64,000 bases of DNA from Eleusine coracana subsp. coracana (Eukaryota > Streptophyta > Magnoliopsida > Poales > Poaceae): positions 8,308,001 to 8,372,000 of the forward strand of contig CM064422.1 in NCBI GenBank assembly GCA_032690845.1. Reading direction: 5' to 3'. The position numbers were made by a program, and so were the translations under genes. Numbering within the stretch: position 1 is the first letter of the stretch; every line of letters starts with the position of its first letter. This document shows positions 50,072-61,270 of this stretch, one piece after another. The notes below the pieces were generated by a model. It was not told the origin of the DNA. It saw only the letters and a program-made list of their open reading frames with translations, and searched no databases.

Positions 50072-53000
50072 TCACTCATATGTTCTCTTCCTTTTCAGGA
50101 TTGTTGGAACAACAGCAACAGATCCAATTAGGAATAGAACAACTAATGTCTTGAAGTCATACAACTCTCTAACTGATTTCAGATCACCTAGAGCCCTACC
50201 AGCCTGCAGGACAACAGCAACAGCAATCGTTAGCAAGTATGAACCCAGTCTTGGGGAGGAAAAATAGACCATTAGGCAAAAACAAATCAAGATGCAATAA
50301 ACAAAGATGGGACTTGTTATTTCAAAACAATATTGAAAGCCTGTTATGGACACTACGCACTTGAAAGTTTGTGACTCGCAAATAAGAAAATTATATAATG
50401 TTTCTCCAAGAATGGATGGAAAACAAAATATCCATAGAATTTAGATAAGAGCATAATGTACATGCTCAGAAGATTGAAACTCAGGTAGTTTCTTGGAGAA
50501 GAGGGTAGCACTTTAGTACTAAGAAAGTGCTAAGAAATTTAAGTATTTAACTATTCTCTGTAATTGCTGATATGGTTAGAGTCTAATGAGGTTACTTCAA
50601 ATCCCTTCAATTACAGAATGGATAAACATATCCTTATTCAAAACCCCAGCCACCCCCAAGATGATGTTTGCTCATCAAGAGCCCAGAAAATCATAGAGAT
50701 AGTTAGTTGAAGGCTTGAAGCCATCAGCGCAGAAATGCTTAGCAAGTTGATCTAATATGATGACATTTTGATCAAACATGATGACTTTCATTTCCACTTG
50801 TTTCCAAAATTTAAGAAAAAAGAAAAGGCACAATATTTGGAACCCAAAACATGAAATGATATTCGGGAGTCTTGTTGCTTAATAAGCACTCAAGTCCATG
50901 TTTCAACAGGAATGAACATAAAACATGACTTTGGATAACATTGTTGATTTTCTAATAAAAATTAGTCAAGCCACAATAAAATGTCATCTAGTATCAAGAG
51001 GATTTACCTTTACAGTAATATATGATGCTGGAATGAGACCCACTAGTGTTGCAGCAAAGAAAATATGGAAAGGTATGTCAACAATGGGTGACGCCATATT
51101 GATGAATGTGTTGGGTAAAGTTGGTGTTATTCTCAGGAAAAGCATATAGTTCAATAGTTTTTCTTTCCTCTTTGCAATCTGCATTCAGAGCAAAAATATT
51201 TGTTATTCAAAATAAACTAGTTTACTTTTGCATGGAATTATATAAAGGACCAGACTCTGCTATTTAGAGAAAGGGATTACCTCTGACTGGAAATATCTCA
51301 GTTTTTCAGGCCATAACCAATAAACCAAGGGTCTACCAATCAACTTGGAGACAAAATAGCAAGATGATGCCCCCGCTGTGGCAGTGAAGACGACCAAAAT
51401 GCCACCTTTAATCACTCCAAAAAGAGCCCCGGCAAGTAAAGACATGAATATTGTTCCGGGGATCATAAATGTCTGCATGAAGATGTATATAGAGCAATAC
51501 CCCAATATAAAATTTACTTGATGGTCTCTTGCATAAACAGCAAGATTGTCTCTGCAAGTGTTAGAGAAATGTGTTAGCACCAATATAAAGACTGCTTATA
51601 TGAACAAAAGCCACGTAGTTGTCACTAAATATATGAAGATGACAACATTTTCTTGTTATCCACCAATAACTAAATCAAGCAGAAAATCAACCAATATGAA
51701 TTGGACATAACCCCGCATATCTGAACCATGGTTCAAAATTCTGTGAGTACAATAGTTAAGTTAGTATAGGTCAAATGTTCAAACAGGAAAAGAGTATCAT
51801 ATGTACTCAGCTTGTATTTTTAGACACTGTAGGTAAGTAGTAAGCAAAATATCAAAGCACACTTCAATGTGCAGATTTTGGTAAGTACTCAGAATGGAGA
51901 TCATGACCAATAGGCCACATCCTAGTGCATGAAACTAAGTGAGAATAAATCAATTATGTTAAAGCTTTGCTCATTTATCAAATGTCAAATTAGTGAAAAC
52001 AAAATAAGGGGAGTGTCAGGAAGGATGTGCTACAGTTTGATGAGAGATTGGCTGGTTGCAACAGATACTTATTTTAGGGCATATCCCAATACATTAGAGT
52101 GAATGATATCGCTTGCAAGTTAGTTGAATGGAGGTCAAATGTTCTGATCTGTTTTGTAAGAGATTGAGTTAGACAAAATAACAGATCTCCAGTGAACACA
52201 ATTTGCTTGAGTACGTGAACAGATTTATACTAATAAAATAGATAGAGCAGTTTTATGTATCACTGTCAAAGTAAAATCATGTTTATCATGATAGAAAACT
52301 GCAAAGGTTAACTTATCTCTTGAATCATCTGAGATCCTTGATTGTATCCCTGCTAACTTACTTGGATTGAAATTTTTGTACCGAATGGAGAAAAATCAAA
52401 AGGTAGGAGCAAACACTACGGGTACACAATTTATCCATCTAACTAAATTATAAAAAAAAAGGAGACGATAGTCCTGCAGCACTAGAATTTTTTTTTTTTG
52501 GTAGTACAGAAAAAAGACATTATTCAGTGATTATATGCTTAACAAACATCCTTCTCTGATATGTGGAGCAGAACTCTAGATGACATTTTTCATCTTTTGT
52601 GGATGGATGATAAAGGGGGGTTGATAAAGTGACACTAAAGTATAGTAGACCACATTCCTGGGAGATGAAATCCCCATCAAGAAAGTAAACAATCGCCATC
52701 CACAACAAAGACCCTAGTGAAACTAGTACATCCAAAGATCTCCTAAACCTACCTGATCTCCAACGGTGTTTTGACTTGGACCAAGTCCCATTGTTGCAGC
52801 CGTGCACGACAAAACCAGGAACGCGATCCCCACTTTTCATAATCCAACCACCGTGCCGTTTACTCCTGATTTGTGTGACTTTGCGTCTGTTAAACAAGTT
52901 AAAGCATGACTTCGATTATCGGTTAGGTTGGTTGCAACGCGTGTGCGGGGTCGATCTCAGCGCGTTAGAAAATCCCAAATCTCGATCGGATTCTTGGAAT

Positions 53001-53432
53001 GGTAACGCGCAGCCTAGTATTGGGAATCGAAAGCCTAAATCATGGCCACAAATCAACTGAAATCGCAGGCAGCTTGCTTGTAGGATTCAAACTATGTTTT
53101 CTCAGACACGAAGCAGCCTCGATCAGGAATCGACAAGAAGAAGCGGAAGGGAAGAGGCCTTACTTGAGAAGGCGGACGTCGGCGAGGCTCCGCGGGAGGC
53201 GGAGGATCTGCCCGAACTCGTGGCGGGGCGCGGTGAGGAAGACGCAGAAGATCCCGGCGGTGAAGAGCGCGAGCACGGCGGCGAAGGCGAGCGCCTCGGA
53301 GCGCGTAAGCGAGGGGCGCGCGGCGGCGGCGGCGAGCTCCGGCTTGCCCTTCTTCGCGGCCGGCGAGTCCTGGCCGCCGGAGGCGCTGGGGCCGGTCGCC
53401 TCGATGTCGCGGCGCGCGAACGGCATCGCCAT
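50072..53432 (-). CDS. VTT-domain (SNARE-associated Golgi / TMEM41-like) membrane protein
   Basis: An integral membrane protein of the DedA/VTT family. Eukaryotic relatives (TMEM41B, VMP1) are lipid scramblases of ER and endomembranes. Exons on the minus strand: 53432-53164, 51551-51281, 51178-51008, 50203-50072, giving 281 codons (280 aa) in phase. After a polar N-terminus (about 1-45) there is a first membrane segment (ALAFAAVLALFTAGIFCVF, about 47-66). The VTT core follows with the F-M-I-P-G-T motif, GALFGVIKGG, a membrane segment rich in small residues, and LRITPTLPNTFINMASPI. A hydrophobic segment near the C-terminus is followed by a basic tail, KRKRTYE. Intron 1 is 1.6 kb. It is head to head with the F-box gene, with 427 bp between the start codons. 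Which Arabidopsis paralogue it corresponds to was not resolved. Confidence 0.92.
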
Positions 53433-53859
53433 GGCGGCAGAGGCGCGGGCGGTGTGGTCACGCGGTGGAGGACGGCGCGGCGGCTGCTGCTTCCGGGGCT
53501 ACGGGGCATGTCTCGGTGGCGGCCTCATGTGGTGGCGGGGGCCGCGTCGACGACGTCTCCGAGACGGGGAGCAGGCGGTGGTGTGTGTGTTCTGTGCCGC
53601 GTTCCGATGCCTTTGTTTTGTTTTTGTTTTTGTTTTTTATTTTATTTCGTGCTTGGTTGCCTTGTTTGATCCGTTCCGTGGATTGGTGGGGGGATCCGTG
53701 GTTTGACGTTCGAGTTCGAGTACGACTTGGCCTAAAGGCTCTCCTCGTCCTTCCGCGCTGGTGACGCAACCGCAACACGTGCACTTGGTAACCGTAACGG
53801 AGTAGCCATGTACAAGTACGTGCATCGTCATCGCCAACACAGGTCCTTGATCGTCGCAT
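53433..53859. promoter_or_regulatory. Bidirectional promoter region
   Basis: 427 bp separate the start codon of the VTT gene (minus) from that of the F-box gene (plus), so both promoters and 5' UTRs must lie here. It contains a GTTTTT-rich stretch (53612-53645). No TATA element is claimed. Confidence 0.6.
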
Positions 53860-55131
53860 ATGGCGCCGCCGCCGCCGCACCTCCCGACCGACTGCCTCCT
53901 CCACGTGTTTGTCCACCTGGACCCCGTCTCGACCGTGCGCTGCGGCGCCGTGTCACGGCACCGGCGCCGCGCCGTCATCGAGAACGCGCCCGAGATCCGG
54001 CGCCACCCGCGGCAACTCCTCCTCGGCATCTTCCACCGGGAGATGTACTCCGGCGAGATCGGCTTCTCGCGCCGCTCGTCCTGGCTGCCGTCGCCCGGCC
54101 GGCACTGGTCAGACACCCTGCCCGTCCCTTCGCTCCCGGCGCCAACAGACGGCACGACGAACACGAGGCTGTACGCGCCGCTCGCGTGCAGTGACGACGG
54201 CCTCCTCCTCCTCTGCCGCGGCCTCGTGTCGGAGATCAGCGTGTGCAACCCCCTCACGGGCCTCCACGCCTCCATACCCCGCCCGACCCAGCTCCTGCCA
54301 CGGCGCTACGTCCTGCACTCGTGCACCCATGGCGCCGAGACGGCAAACCCGAGTCGTCGCAACAACTCGTTCCAGGTGCTCGCTCTGCAGATCGACAGTG
54401 ACGGCATGGTAAGCCTCCAGAACTACTGCTCCGAGAGCGGCGCCTGGGGCCCGCCGTTCAGCCCCAACGCTGACGTTCTCCGGATGCCCTGTCAGTACCA
54501 AGAGTATCTTGCGGCCCCGGTGGTGTGCCGGGGCGCCGTCCACTGGCTATGCAGCGACGTCTCATATTCATCACATTATAAGGAATCGTCCTTCACAAAG
54601 ATGTCGCACGTCGTCGCAGTGGAACTAGGCTGCGCTGCCCAAGCATCGTCGTCGAGGATGATTCGGCTGCCGACGCAGTGCGCGATGCACAACCGGGACG
54701 TGTCCACCGGGAAAATGCTCATGTTGGCCACGTCCGAGGGTGACCGGTTGTCTCTGCTGCGGGCAGGGGAGGCGAGCATGGAGGTGTCCATCTGGTTGTA
54801 CGCTGGAGCCGGTGGAGATCACGGTGGTGGTGGCGACCAAGGTGAAACGAGCTGGGTACCGTGGCAAACTGTCGACGTCCGGAAGCTCATTGAGGATGCA
54901 GGTTTGGCACGTTATCGACTAGATTGCAAAGACTGGAGCGAGTTGGAGACTCGATTGGAATGGTTCTCTCCCAAGACCCGGAGTCTGATCATCTGGATTC
55001 CGTACATTGGATTGTTCGTACTTGATCTCAAGACCATGCAAATACGAAGAGCTGGAGGTGACAGTCACGGCCACATCTGGCCGTACGAGATAGACCTGAC
55101 ACTTTGGCATTCCTCGATCAAACCGTTATAG
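53860..55131 (+). CDS. F-box domain protein, single exon
   Basis: An intronless 423-aa protein starting at ATG 53860. The N-terminus (about residues 6-48) has the F-box pattern LPTDCLLHVFVHLDPVST...GAVSRHRRR, which would bind a SKP1 protein in an SCF ubiquitin ligase. The remainder has features of the grass F-box-associated family: CNPLTGLHASIPRP, GAVHWLC, and a C-terminal segment with WFSPKTRSLIIWIPY and IGLFVLDLKT. The substrate is unknown. The GC-rich start grades to AT-rich sequence past the stop, as in other grass single-exon genes. Several ATG-containing shadow frames occur, but only this frame spans the whole region. Grass F-box families expand and decay rapidly, so expression should not be assumed. 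Confidence in the F-box call is good; the subfamily is uncertain. Confidence 0.85.
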   Translation: MAPPPPHLPTDCLLHVFVHLDPVSTVRCGAVSRHRRRAVIENAPEIRRHPRQLLLGIFHREMYSGEIGFSRRSSWLPSPGRHWSDTLPVPSLPAPTDGTTNTRLYAPLACSDDGLLLLCRGLVSEISVCNPLTGLHASIPRPTQLLPRRYVLHSCTHGAETANPSRRNNSFQVLALQIDSDGMVSLQNYCSESGAWGPPFSPNADVLRMPCQYQEYLAAPVVCRGAVHWLCSDVSYSSHYKESSFTKMSHVVAVELGCAAQASSSRMIRLPTQCAMHNRDVSTGKMLMLATSEGDRLSLLRAGEASMEVSIWLYAGAGGDHGGGGDQGETSWVPWQTVDVRKLIEDAGLARYRLDCKDWSELETRLEWFSPKTRSLIIWIPYIGLFVLDLKTMQIRRAGGDSHGHIWPYEIDLTLWHSSIKPL

Positions 55132-55494
55132 TAACTTTTTCCGGCATATGGTGTATCCTCCTTTCGTATAATACTTCTTCCGGATTTAAATTATTAATAT
55201 AGTTTATTTTTTAATTAAGTTTAATAATTTATTTTATTAAAAAATTTTCGGGATATGAAGAAAAATAACTTTTTCTAGTATATAGAGAAAAATAACTGCA
55301 ACGAACCCCACACCTACACGAGATACGGATGTTGTCCACTATGACCAACACACGGATTAGCGTATTTTGCCGCCACGAAAAAGCCACGAAAAAGCCGCAC
55401 CCAATTCACATTGGAGGTGACAAAGAAACACCACCTCAGGGCGGGCGGATAGCGGACATCCAGCAAGCCACGAAGCCATCCACCAAGCAATTTT
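55132..55494. other. Intergenic, 3' flank of the F-box gene
   Basis: AT-rich then mixed sequence with no gene. The first 150 bases may be the 3' UTR. Confidence 0.4.
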
Positions 55495-55630
55495 ATGGGC
55501 TGCGTATGGCTGGGTCATCTAACCCAACCATACAACTAGTGCTGAATTTAAGATCTGTTAAATAATTAACTATAATAATTAACACTAGTCGTACGGCTGG
55601 GTCGTACATCCCAACCGTATGTATGGCAGT
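55495..55630. mobile_element. Small foldback (MITE-like) element
   Basis: The left arm around 55503-55541 (GTATGGCTGGGT ... CAACTAGTG) is the imperfect inverted repeat of the right arm around 55583-55621 (CACTAGTCGTACGGCTGGG ... CCGTATG), enclosing an AT-rich loop. No target duplication could be assigned with confidence. Confidence 0.5.
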
Positions 55631-55773
55631 GCTCTTGCAGGAACCCGCCCGCCAGTCCGTCACCCGTGAGCTCATAGAGCTACAAAGATTTGCAGTCCTT
55701 GCGGGATATCTGCATGAACCATTACGACTTGCATACTCTACGTCGGAACTAGCAAGATCTCTTTCCCTTTGCT

Positions 55774-56503
55774 AAGGCCATTTTCAGTGGTCTTTTTTAT
55801 TTCACAGTTTCTAAGTGTGACATATCAGCTTTATAATCTTGTTCAATGAAATGAAATGTCATCTCTCAGTGTACACTTTTATTTCACAGTTCTATAGGCT
55901 TGCTAGAACATTAAATTATTGCTAGTTGGCTTTCAATTATTGGTTGAGGATGTTCAATATGAAAGTAAATACTCTCAGTGCACTTTCATTTGACTTTATC
56001 TTTTTGAAAAGAGTGTCAATATTTTTTCATGGAGACGAAAGACATCTCGCCTCTTTTATATTAAATTTCTTGTCATGTCATCTTTTTTGTTTATGTGGTA
56101 GCTAATTAATGCCAAATGAAAGAACCACTAAGAATCTCAATAGAAACTTTCATTTCACTGTTATCAACACTGCCACATCAGCTTTTTTGTTTTTACAGGA
56201 GAATGAAAGTATCTCTAACAATGGATTCTTTTACTTCACAATTTTATATGCTTGTTGAACATTAAATTGTTGCATGATGTGATATTAAATGAGTCATACA
56301 AATTATATAACTACTTAGAGAATAAAAAAAAGAGTCCTCAATATATCTTTCATCAGCCTTTTATTGACTTGGAAAAAGTGCAACGGCCTTTCACTAGGAT
56401 AAAAGTATTTTCCTCTCTTTCATATTAAATATGTTGTCATATCACTCTTTTTTTTATATGACACCTAATTAAATATGAATGAAAGACCCATTAAAAATGA
56501 CCT
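55774..56503. mobile_element. AT-rich element with inverted ends and internal direct repeats
   Basis: The left end AGGCCATTTTCAGTGGTCTT and the reverse-complemented right end AGGTCATTTTTAATGGGTCT are similar. Inside, a block of about 85-90 bp occurs twice in direct orientation (about 56047-56135 and 56411-56503), each with a CATTAAAT/TATTAAAT core, a GTCAT...TCATC segment and a GAATGAAAGACC-like end. This suggests two nested or tandem copies of a MITE. The superfamily is unknown. Confidence 0.5.
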
Positions 56504-58667
56504 AACCATTTTCATGATTTCCTTCCCCCGCAGTCTGAGATGGTTTGATGTCGCGTACATATGGAATATATGAACCATTAATATAAATTAAACATGATAA
56601 TAATACCAATTGTATTGCCAATTAGGAGAACTCACAAATCAGATGCCAACAACAGTAACCAGTTGCACTGAGAAAGTTTGTTGAATTAGAGACGCCCAAT
56701 ACGGTATTTAATAAGAAAAGACATGAAAGAAGACAATCTAGTTAATTAGTATTTAATATGCTAAACCTTATCCAAAACGACTAGAATTCTGGTACTACCG
56801 AACAGAGTATTGGAGTGACATGAAAGGAATTTGAGTCAGTTTTACCGCATGCTATTCTCATGGGTAAAATAAATGGCTATGGCCCAGAAGACATAAAAAT
56901 TTAAGTGAGGACAAGTCATTCATCATTCAGTACTAACAATGAGCCAGTGAAAGAATTCTCTTCTTTTTTTTGTTGGGGAATTTGTATAAGAGATACTGAA
57001 AAATTATGGTTTCGCCCGTAAAACACTCACAAACGTATTTTTTGTCTTAGATATACTATAATTTTAGGTACTCTCGTTCGTGGCACACTATGATTATTTA
57101 GTAATTATTTTTAATTTTTATCTCAATACATAAATAACATTAAAATTTGAGTTTTTACACAAGCATATATTTTTGTATTCTATCATTAAAAAAATGTGTT
57201 TTGTGTGTTAGGATCCAACAATGTATGTTTATGCAAAGATTTAAATTTCAATATGTTTTGTGTATTAGGATAAAAAAGTTGAAAATAATTGTTAAACAGT
57301 AATAATATACCACACACGAGAACATCTAAAATCATAGTATGTCTCAAACAAAAAACATGATTGTAAGTGTATTATGTACAAATCCACCATTTCTGAGTGT
57401 CTCTCTCTCAGATATATTCTCCTTTTCTGTTCGGCATTTCATCATAGTCCGTAGCTGGTGTTGCTAATTACGCCTACACACCACTCATACCCTATATGTA
57501 GATATCTTTTGTTTTAATAGGAGGTTTTATTTTGATGTTTTTCAAAGTGTCATATCATATAAAATGTATTGAAAACATAAATAGAACAAGTTATACAATG
57601 CAGATTTTATTTTAAAGTTTTATGACACGTAATTCTAACGGTTTTATTGGTTTCTAATATTTTAAATTTAGAAAACCATGTATATCTAGTTTTATCTAGA
57701 AGAAATCATGAAATCACATCTCTCTCCATAAATCTCTTGTCATGTCATCAAATTTGATTATATTATATAATATTTAAGAAAAATAAAACTTCTATTGAAA
57801 GAAGTCTAAGTAAAAAGTCGTGTTCTATTTCTAGGCTCCTAGCATAACTGACTACCAAAATATAACTATCATAAAATGAGTCAATATTTTTTTGCTTGAA
57901 TTAATATACTTTTAGCAAGATAAAATATTGATTTAGTCCAAGTCTTAAACTATCTATTTACTAAACTGTGAATAAAGGAATTTGCAATTCAGATAGACTA
58001 TCTGGTAAGTTATAGTTAGTGACTCAACAATAATCATAATAATATTGTTATTTCTTGTTTGTAAAAATGGTATTATAATTAGATGTGGTCTTTTCTTGAT
58101 CAGGTGAGCTCTTGCCTAGGAGTACGTAATTAGAAAAATATTTGATTTTATTGGATTGAAATTTTTCTCACGTTGCTGTCACGCATTTCCCTTCCGACTT
58201 TCCGAGAATCAAAACCCTCTCGCAGACAATAACTCCAAGCATATACATTCTGAGAATTGATAGTTCTTAGTTAAATGAGATTTTGTACTTTTCTCAGTCG
58301 TATTTTTGGAACAAAATAAATATACCAATGGAACTTCTTTTTATTCAAGATGAAACAGTTTATTATTGAATCTGGAATTTTTAGTTCACGTTTTGTTTTT
58401 CTCTTTAAAGGTGGAACATTGTTCCAATAAGCCTGAAACTTTTTTCTTATTGAAATGGAATATTATACATATGTGTGGAACATATTTTTCTTATAAGTAA
58501 AACTTTTTGGTATTGAAATATGAAATCTTTTATATTATATAAATCTAGAATTTGTCTAAAACTTTTTAATATGAAGATGAAACCAAAATTTATTGACTGA
58601 GAGATTTTAAGACATACCCATATGAACCATATTGTCTGCCGTGCTTGAGGCACGACAACGATGACGT
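56504..58667. other. AT-rich intergenic DNA, including a possible MITE
   Basis: No gene is visible. At 57511-57801 the ends TTTTAATAGGAGGTTTTATTTT and, reversed, TTTCAATAGAAGTTTTATTT form a weak inverted repeat of MITE type. The rest is AT-rich with no structure I can name. Confidence 0.35.
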
Positions 58668-58675
58668 GTCCAGCT
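58668..58675. repeat. 8-bp target site duplication (left)
   Basis: GTCCAGCT here and at 58879-58886 exactly flank the hAT-like MITE. Confidence 0.88.
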
Positions 58676-58878
58676 CAGGGTTGAAATAACCGAATAAAAT
58701 CGGTCGGTTATTCCGGTTAACCGGATAATCGATCCCGGTTGATCACGCTAATTGATCGTTTAGCTAAAAAAACCAGACTTGATAATGTAGCTATATAGTT
58801 AACCGGCTGGTTATCCCGGTTATCCAGTCGGTTTTTTATCGAACCGAACCGACTGATTAAATCGGTTATTTGAACCTG
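58676..58878. mobile_element. hAT-like MITE (203 bp)
   Basis: The left end CAGGGTTGAAATAACCGA and the reverse-complemented right end CAGGTTCAAATAACCGATTT form inverted repeats. A perfect 8-bp GTCCAGCT duplication flanks the element. Several GGTTAACCGG/GGTTATCCCGG units lie inside, as in the 912-bp element at 37833-38744, so the two are members of one family. It lies about 530 bp upstream of the RIP-domain gene start. Confidence 0.87.
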
Positions 58879-58886
58879 GTCCAGCT
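58879..58886. repeat. 8-bp target site duplication (right)
   Basis: Second copy of GTCCAGCT. Confidence 0.88.
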
Positions 58887-59408
58887 GCATCACCCGTCCA
58901 AGGGTCATCTCACGCTCGTGGTCAACGGACAATTTTGTTTTCAATCACGGTTTTAGCCTTTTAGGCATACTTATTTTCCAATGAAGTTTAATATTTTACT
59001 AATGTATTTTTTGATGAAAAACTTTCTGAGGTAATTAACTTTATTAGTGCCAAAAACAGCTGCACGCTTGCACCAAAGAAGCATTGCTGCAGTCAGACTT
59101 GGCACACGATATCATTGTCACATGCTTTTTTCCAATGTTTTGCGGTATGTTAATGTTTTATCTTCACTCTAAGTTTTATTGTCCGGTTGATTTCACATCA
59201 AAGGTAGACGACCGCACCAAACATAATAAGGTGCAGAGGAAAAGAGATAGTTTAGTGGGAAGACAATCCCGCTTGAAAACGTATACTTATACTGGAAAAA
59301 TGCAGCAAGAGGCGTTCGATGGTCTTTGGACGACCGATGCAACTGGGCACGGCACTGTTGCCATAAATTCCAAGCGCTTTCCACGTGAGAGGCCAGAGAA
59401 GAAAGGAA
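58887..59408 (+). promoter_or_regulatory. Upstream region of the RIP-domain gene
   Basis: About 520 bp between the hAT-like MITE and the chosen start codon. Partly AT-rich, no core promoter motif identified with confidence. Confidence 0.35.
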
Positions 59409-59491
59409 ATGGGGAAAAAATCGAAATCAGGGAGAGGGAACGCCTCCGCTTCGCGCTCTCGCAAGTCACCACCGCGGCCAGCACGGTCGCC

Positions 59492-59524
<33 letters not shown>

Positions 59525-61270
59525 CCGAGGCCCCGCGGCGCCCTCGTCGTCGATCCATCAGGGCCCGTAGACGACCTCTTCGAAGCGGCGCAGACATTCT
59601 CACTCGAAAGCATCCTCCCCGTCGCGGCAGGGTTCGCCGACGCTCTCCTCATCGACATTCGCGTCCGCTTCGATTCCGGTCCCTGAAGCACCATCGGCGG
59701 AAATCCAGAAGGGTCCTGCGACGCCTTCCTCAAAGCGGCGTAGGCGTTCTTGCAAGAAGCGGTCATCGCCGTCGCGGCAGGGTTTGCCGACACCCGGCAC
59801 GACGACTCCTTCCTCATCTCCCGAGAGAGTTCCGTCGCCTCCACTGAGTCGGATCCCTACGACGCCCTCGCCGTCGACCGCGCAAGGTCCTTCCACGCCT
59901 TCATCCAAGCTCCGCAAGAAGCAACCCTCGCCATCGCGGCAGGGTTCCTCGCCGACGGAGGGGACACCGGAGGCATCTTCCTCGTCACGGCGGGGTGGTA
60001 GGCCCCCATCGTTGCCGCCCTCACTGTGCGCTCTGAAGGTTAGGACTTCACTTCAATTCTTGAATTGAGAATGAGATTCCTTTCTGTTATCATGCATTGC
60101 TTAGAATTGTATTCATCGTTTGCTTGTGTTACTTGGAATCGTATTTATTTTTTGCTTGCATTGTTTGGAATCGTATTCATCCTTTGAGCGTCTGCAGTTT
60201 TCCACTGTGGGATCTTAAAAAAAAAACAAATTCAATCATTTCTTGTTGTTTATGATGATTTCCACATATAAAAGGCACTGTGTTCTCTTGAGGTGTTTCA
60301 TCACTAAAGTAGGCTGTAGGTTGGCAGGAAATTGTATTCCAAAACTGCATCTTAGTTTGATTCTGATTTATTATGTTGGCTATTGGTGTATCATCTTTAG
60401 TACTCGTGATAAACACAATAAACATCATCATGTATAATAACTGGTTTACACATAATATTGCAGGGAACACCTGTTTTTGACATATATTTGGATCAGTTAC
60501 AGAGCTCACTCAGAAAAGCATTCCAAGGGGCCAAAGAGTATTTTGAAAAGATACTTGCAGAAGATTCTGTCAAACTTCCTAATGGCAAGCTGGTTACCCA
60601 TCCGAAGGGTTGTGTACTTTTCCGGACTACTCCTTCTGCCGCTTCTACAGAAGCTCCCATCTATGCTCTTTACCGGACCAAGGACTTGTACCTGGACAGT
60701 TTTTGGTCAGATCGCAGATGGTACAGGTTTGATGATTATGATCCCAGCATAATTCTCCCACCTGAGATCCCTTCAATTGGTACAGTTATCCTGAAGTTGA
60801 ACTGTAAGTATGGAAGCTTGGGTTGCAAGCCAAAAGCAAAATCTCAGATTAAAATTGGAGAAGATATCGTCAGGGAACACTACAAGTTTCTGCTGGCTTT
60901 GGGTCACATTGATTTATCCGTGGTGGATCTCAGTACCAAAACAAAATGCAAAGAAGCTATTCGATTGAAAAGAGCTCTTTTGTATTTTGTTGTCCTAGCA
61001 GAAGCCTTGAGGTTTCCTGAGGTGGAGGAGTGGGTATTAGCAATGAAAGAGGGAAAGTATATTCCAACTAGATTAACCAAGCTCTTCAAAATTTGGGGTA
61101 AACTGTCACAGACCCTGCACGATGGAAGGGAGAACTTTGATATTGGCTACATCAAAGATAAAGAGCTGAAGGACCGTGTGAAAACCTACGATGATGTCTG
61201 CACTTGTTTAGGAATAGTAAACAGAATCAATGTAAGCAAATTAGCGAAAAAGAAAAAGAAGAAGGCATGA
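59409..61270 (+). pseudogene. Ribosome-inactivating-protein (rRNA N-glycosylase) domain gene with an in-frame stop
   Basis: Two exons, 59409-60038 and 60464-61270 (GT/AG, phase 0). Exon 2 encodes a RIP domain of about 250 residues. RIP enzymes depurinate the sarcin-ricin loop of large rRNA. Visible RIP hallmarks are a Tyr-rich strand with a downstream WYRFDD segment, the EALRF active-site helix (catalytic Glu and Arg) and a WGKLS segment with the conserved Trp. There is no signal peptide and no lectin chain, as in intracellular grass RIPs. The C-terminus ends in a lysine run. Exon 1 is a Ser/Pro/Arg/Lys-rich region with three degenerate repeats of about 50-60 residues, each with a TPSSK/TTSSK-plus-basic cluster and SPSRQG. 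A TAG at 59568-59570 breaks this otherwise open frame at codon 54. No in-frame ATG follows within exon 1. It may be a recent pseudogene, a sequencing error or a gene using another start; activity is unproven. Confidence 0.75.
59559..59990 (+). repeat. Three degenerate tandem repeats in exon 1 of the RIP gene
   Basis: Units begin near 59559, 59708 and 59883. Each has a Q-G-P or K-G-P start, a Ser-Ser-Lys-basic cluster and the shared DNA core CGGCAGGGTT. The same core makes the shadow frames look repetitive as well. Confidence 0.75.

Noticed and set aside
59084..59686. 200-codon ORF overlapping the start of the RIP gene in another frame
   Set aside because: Its apparent repeats (AAGFAD-like) come from the same DNA repeats read out of frame, and it does not join the RIP exon in phase.
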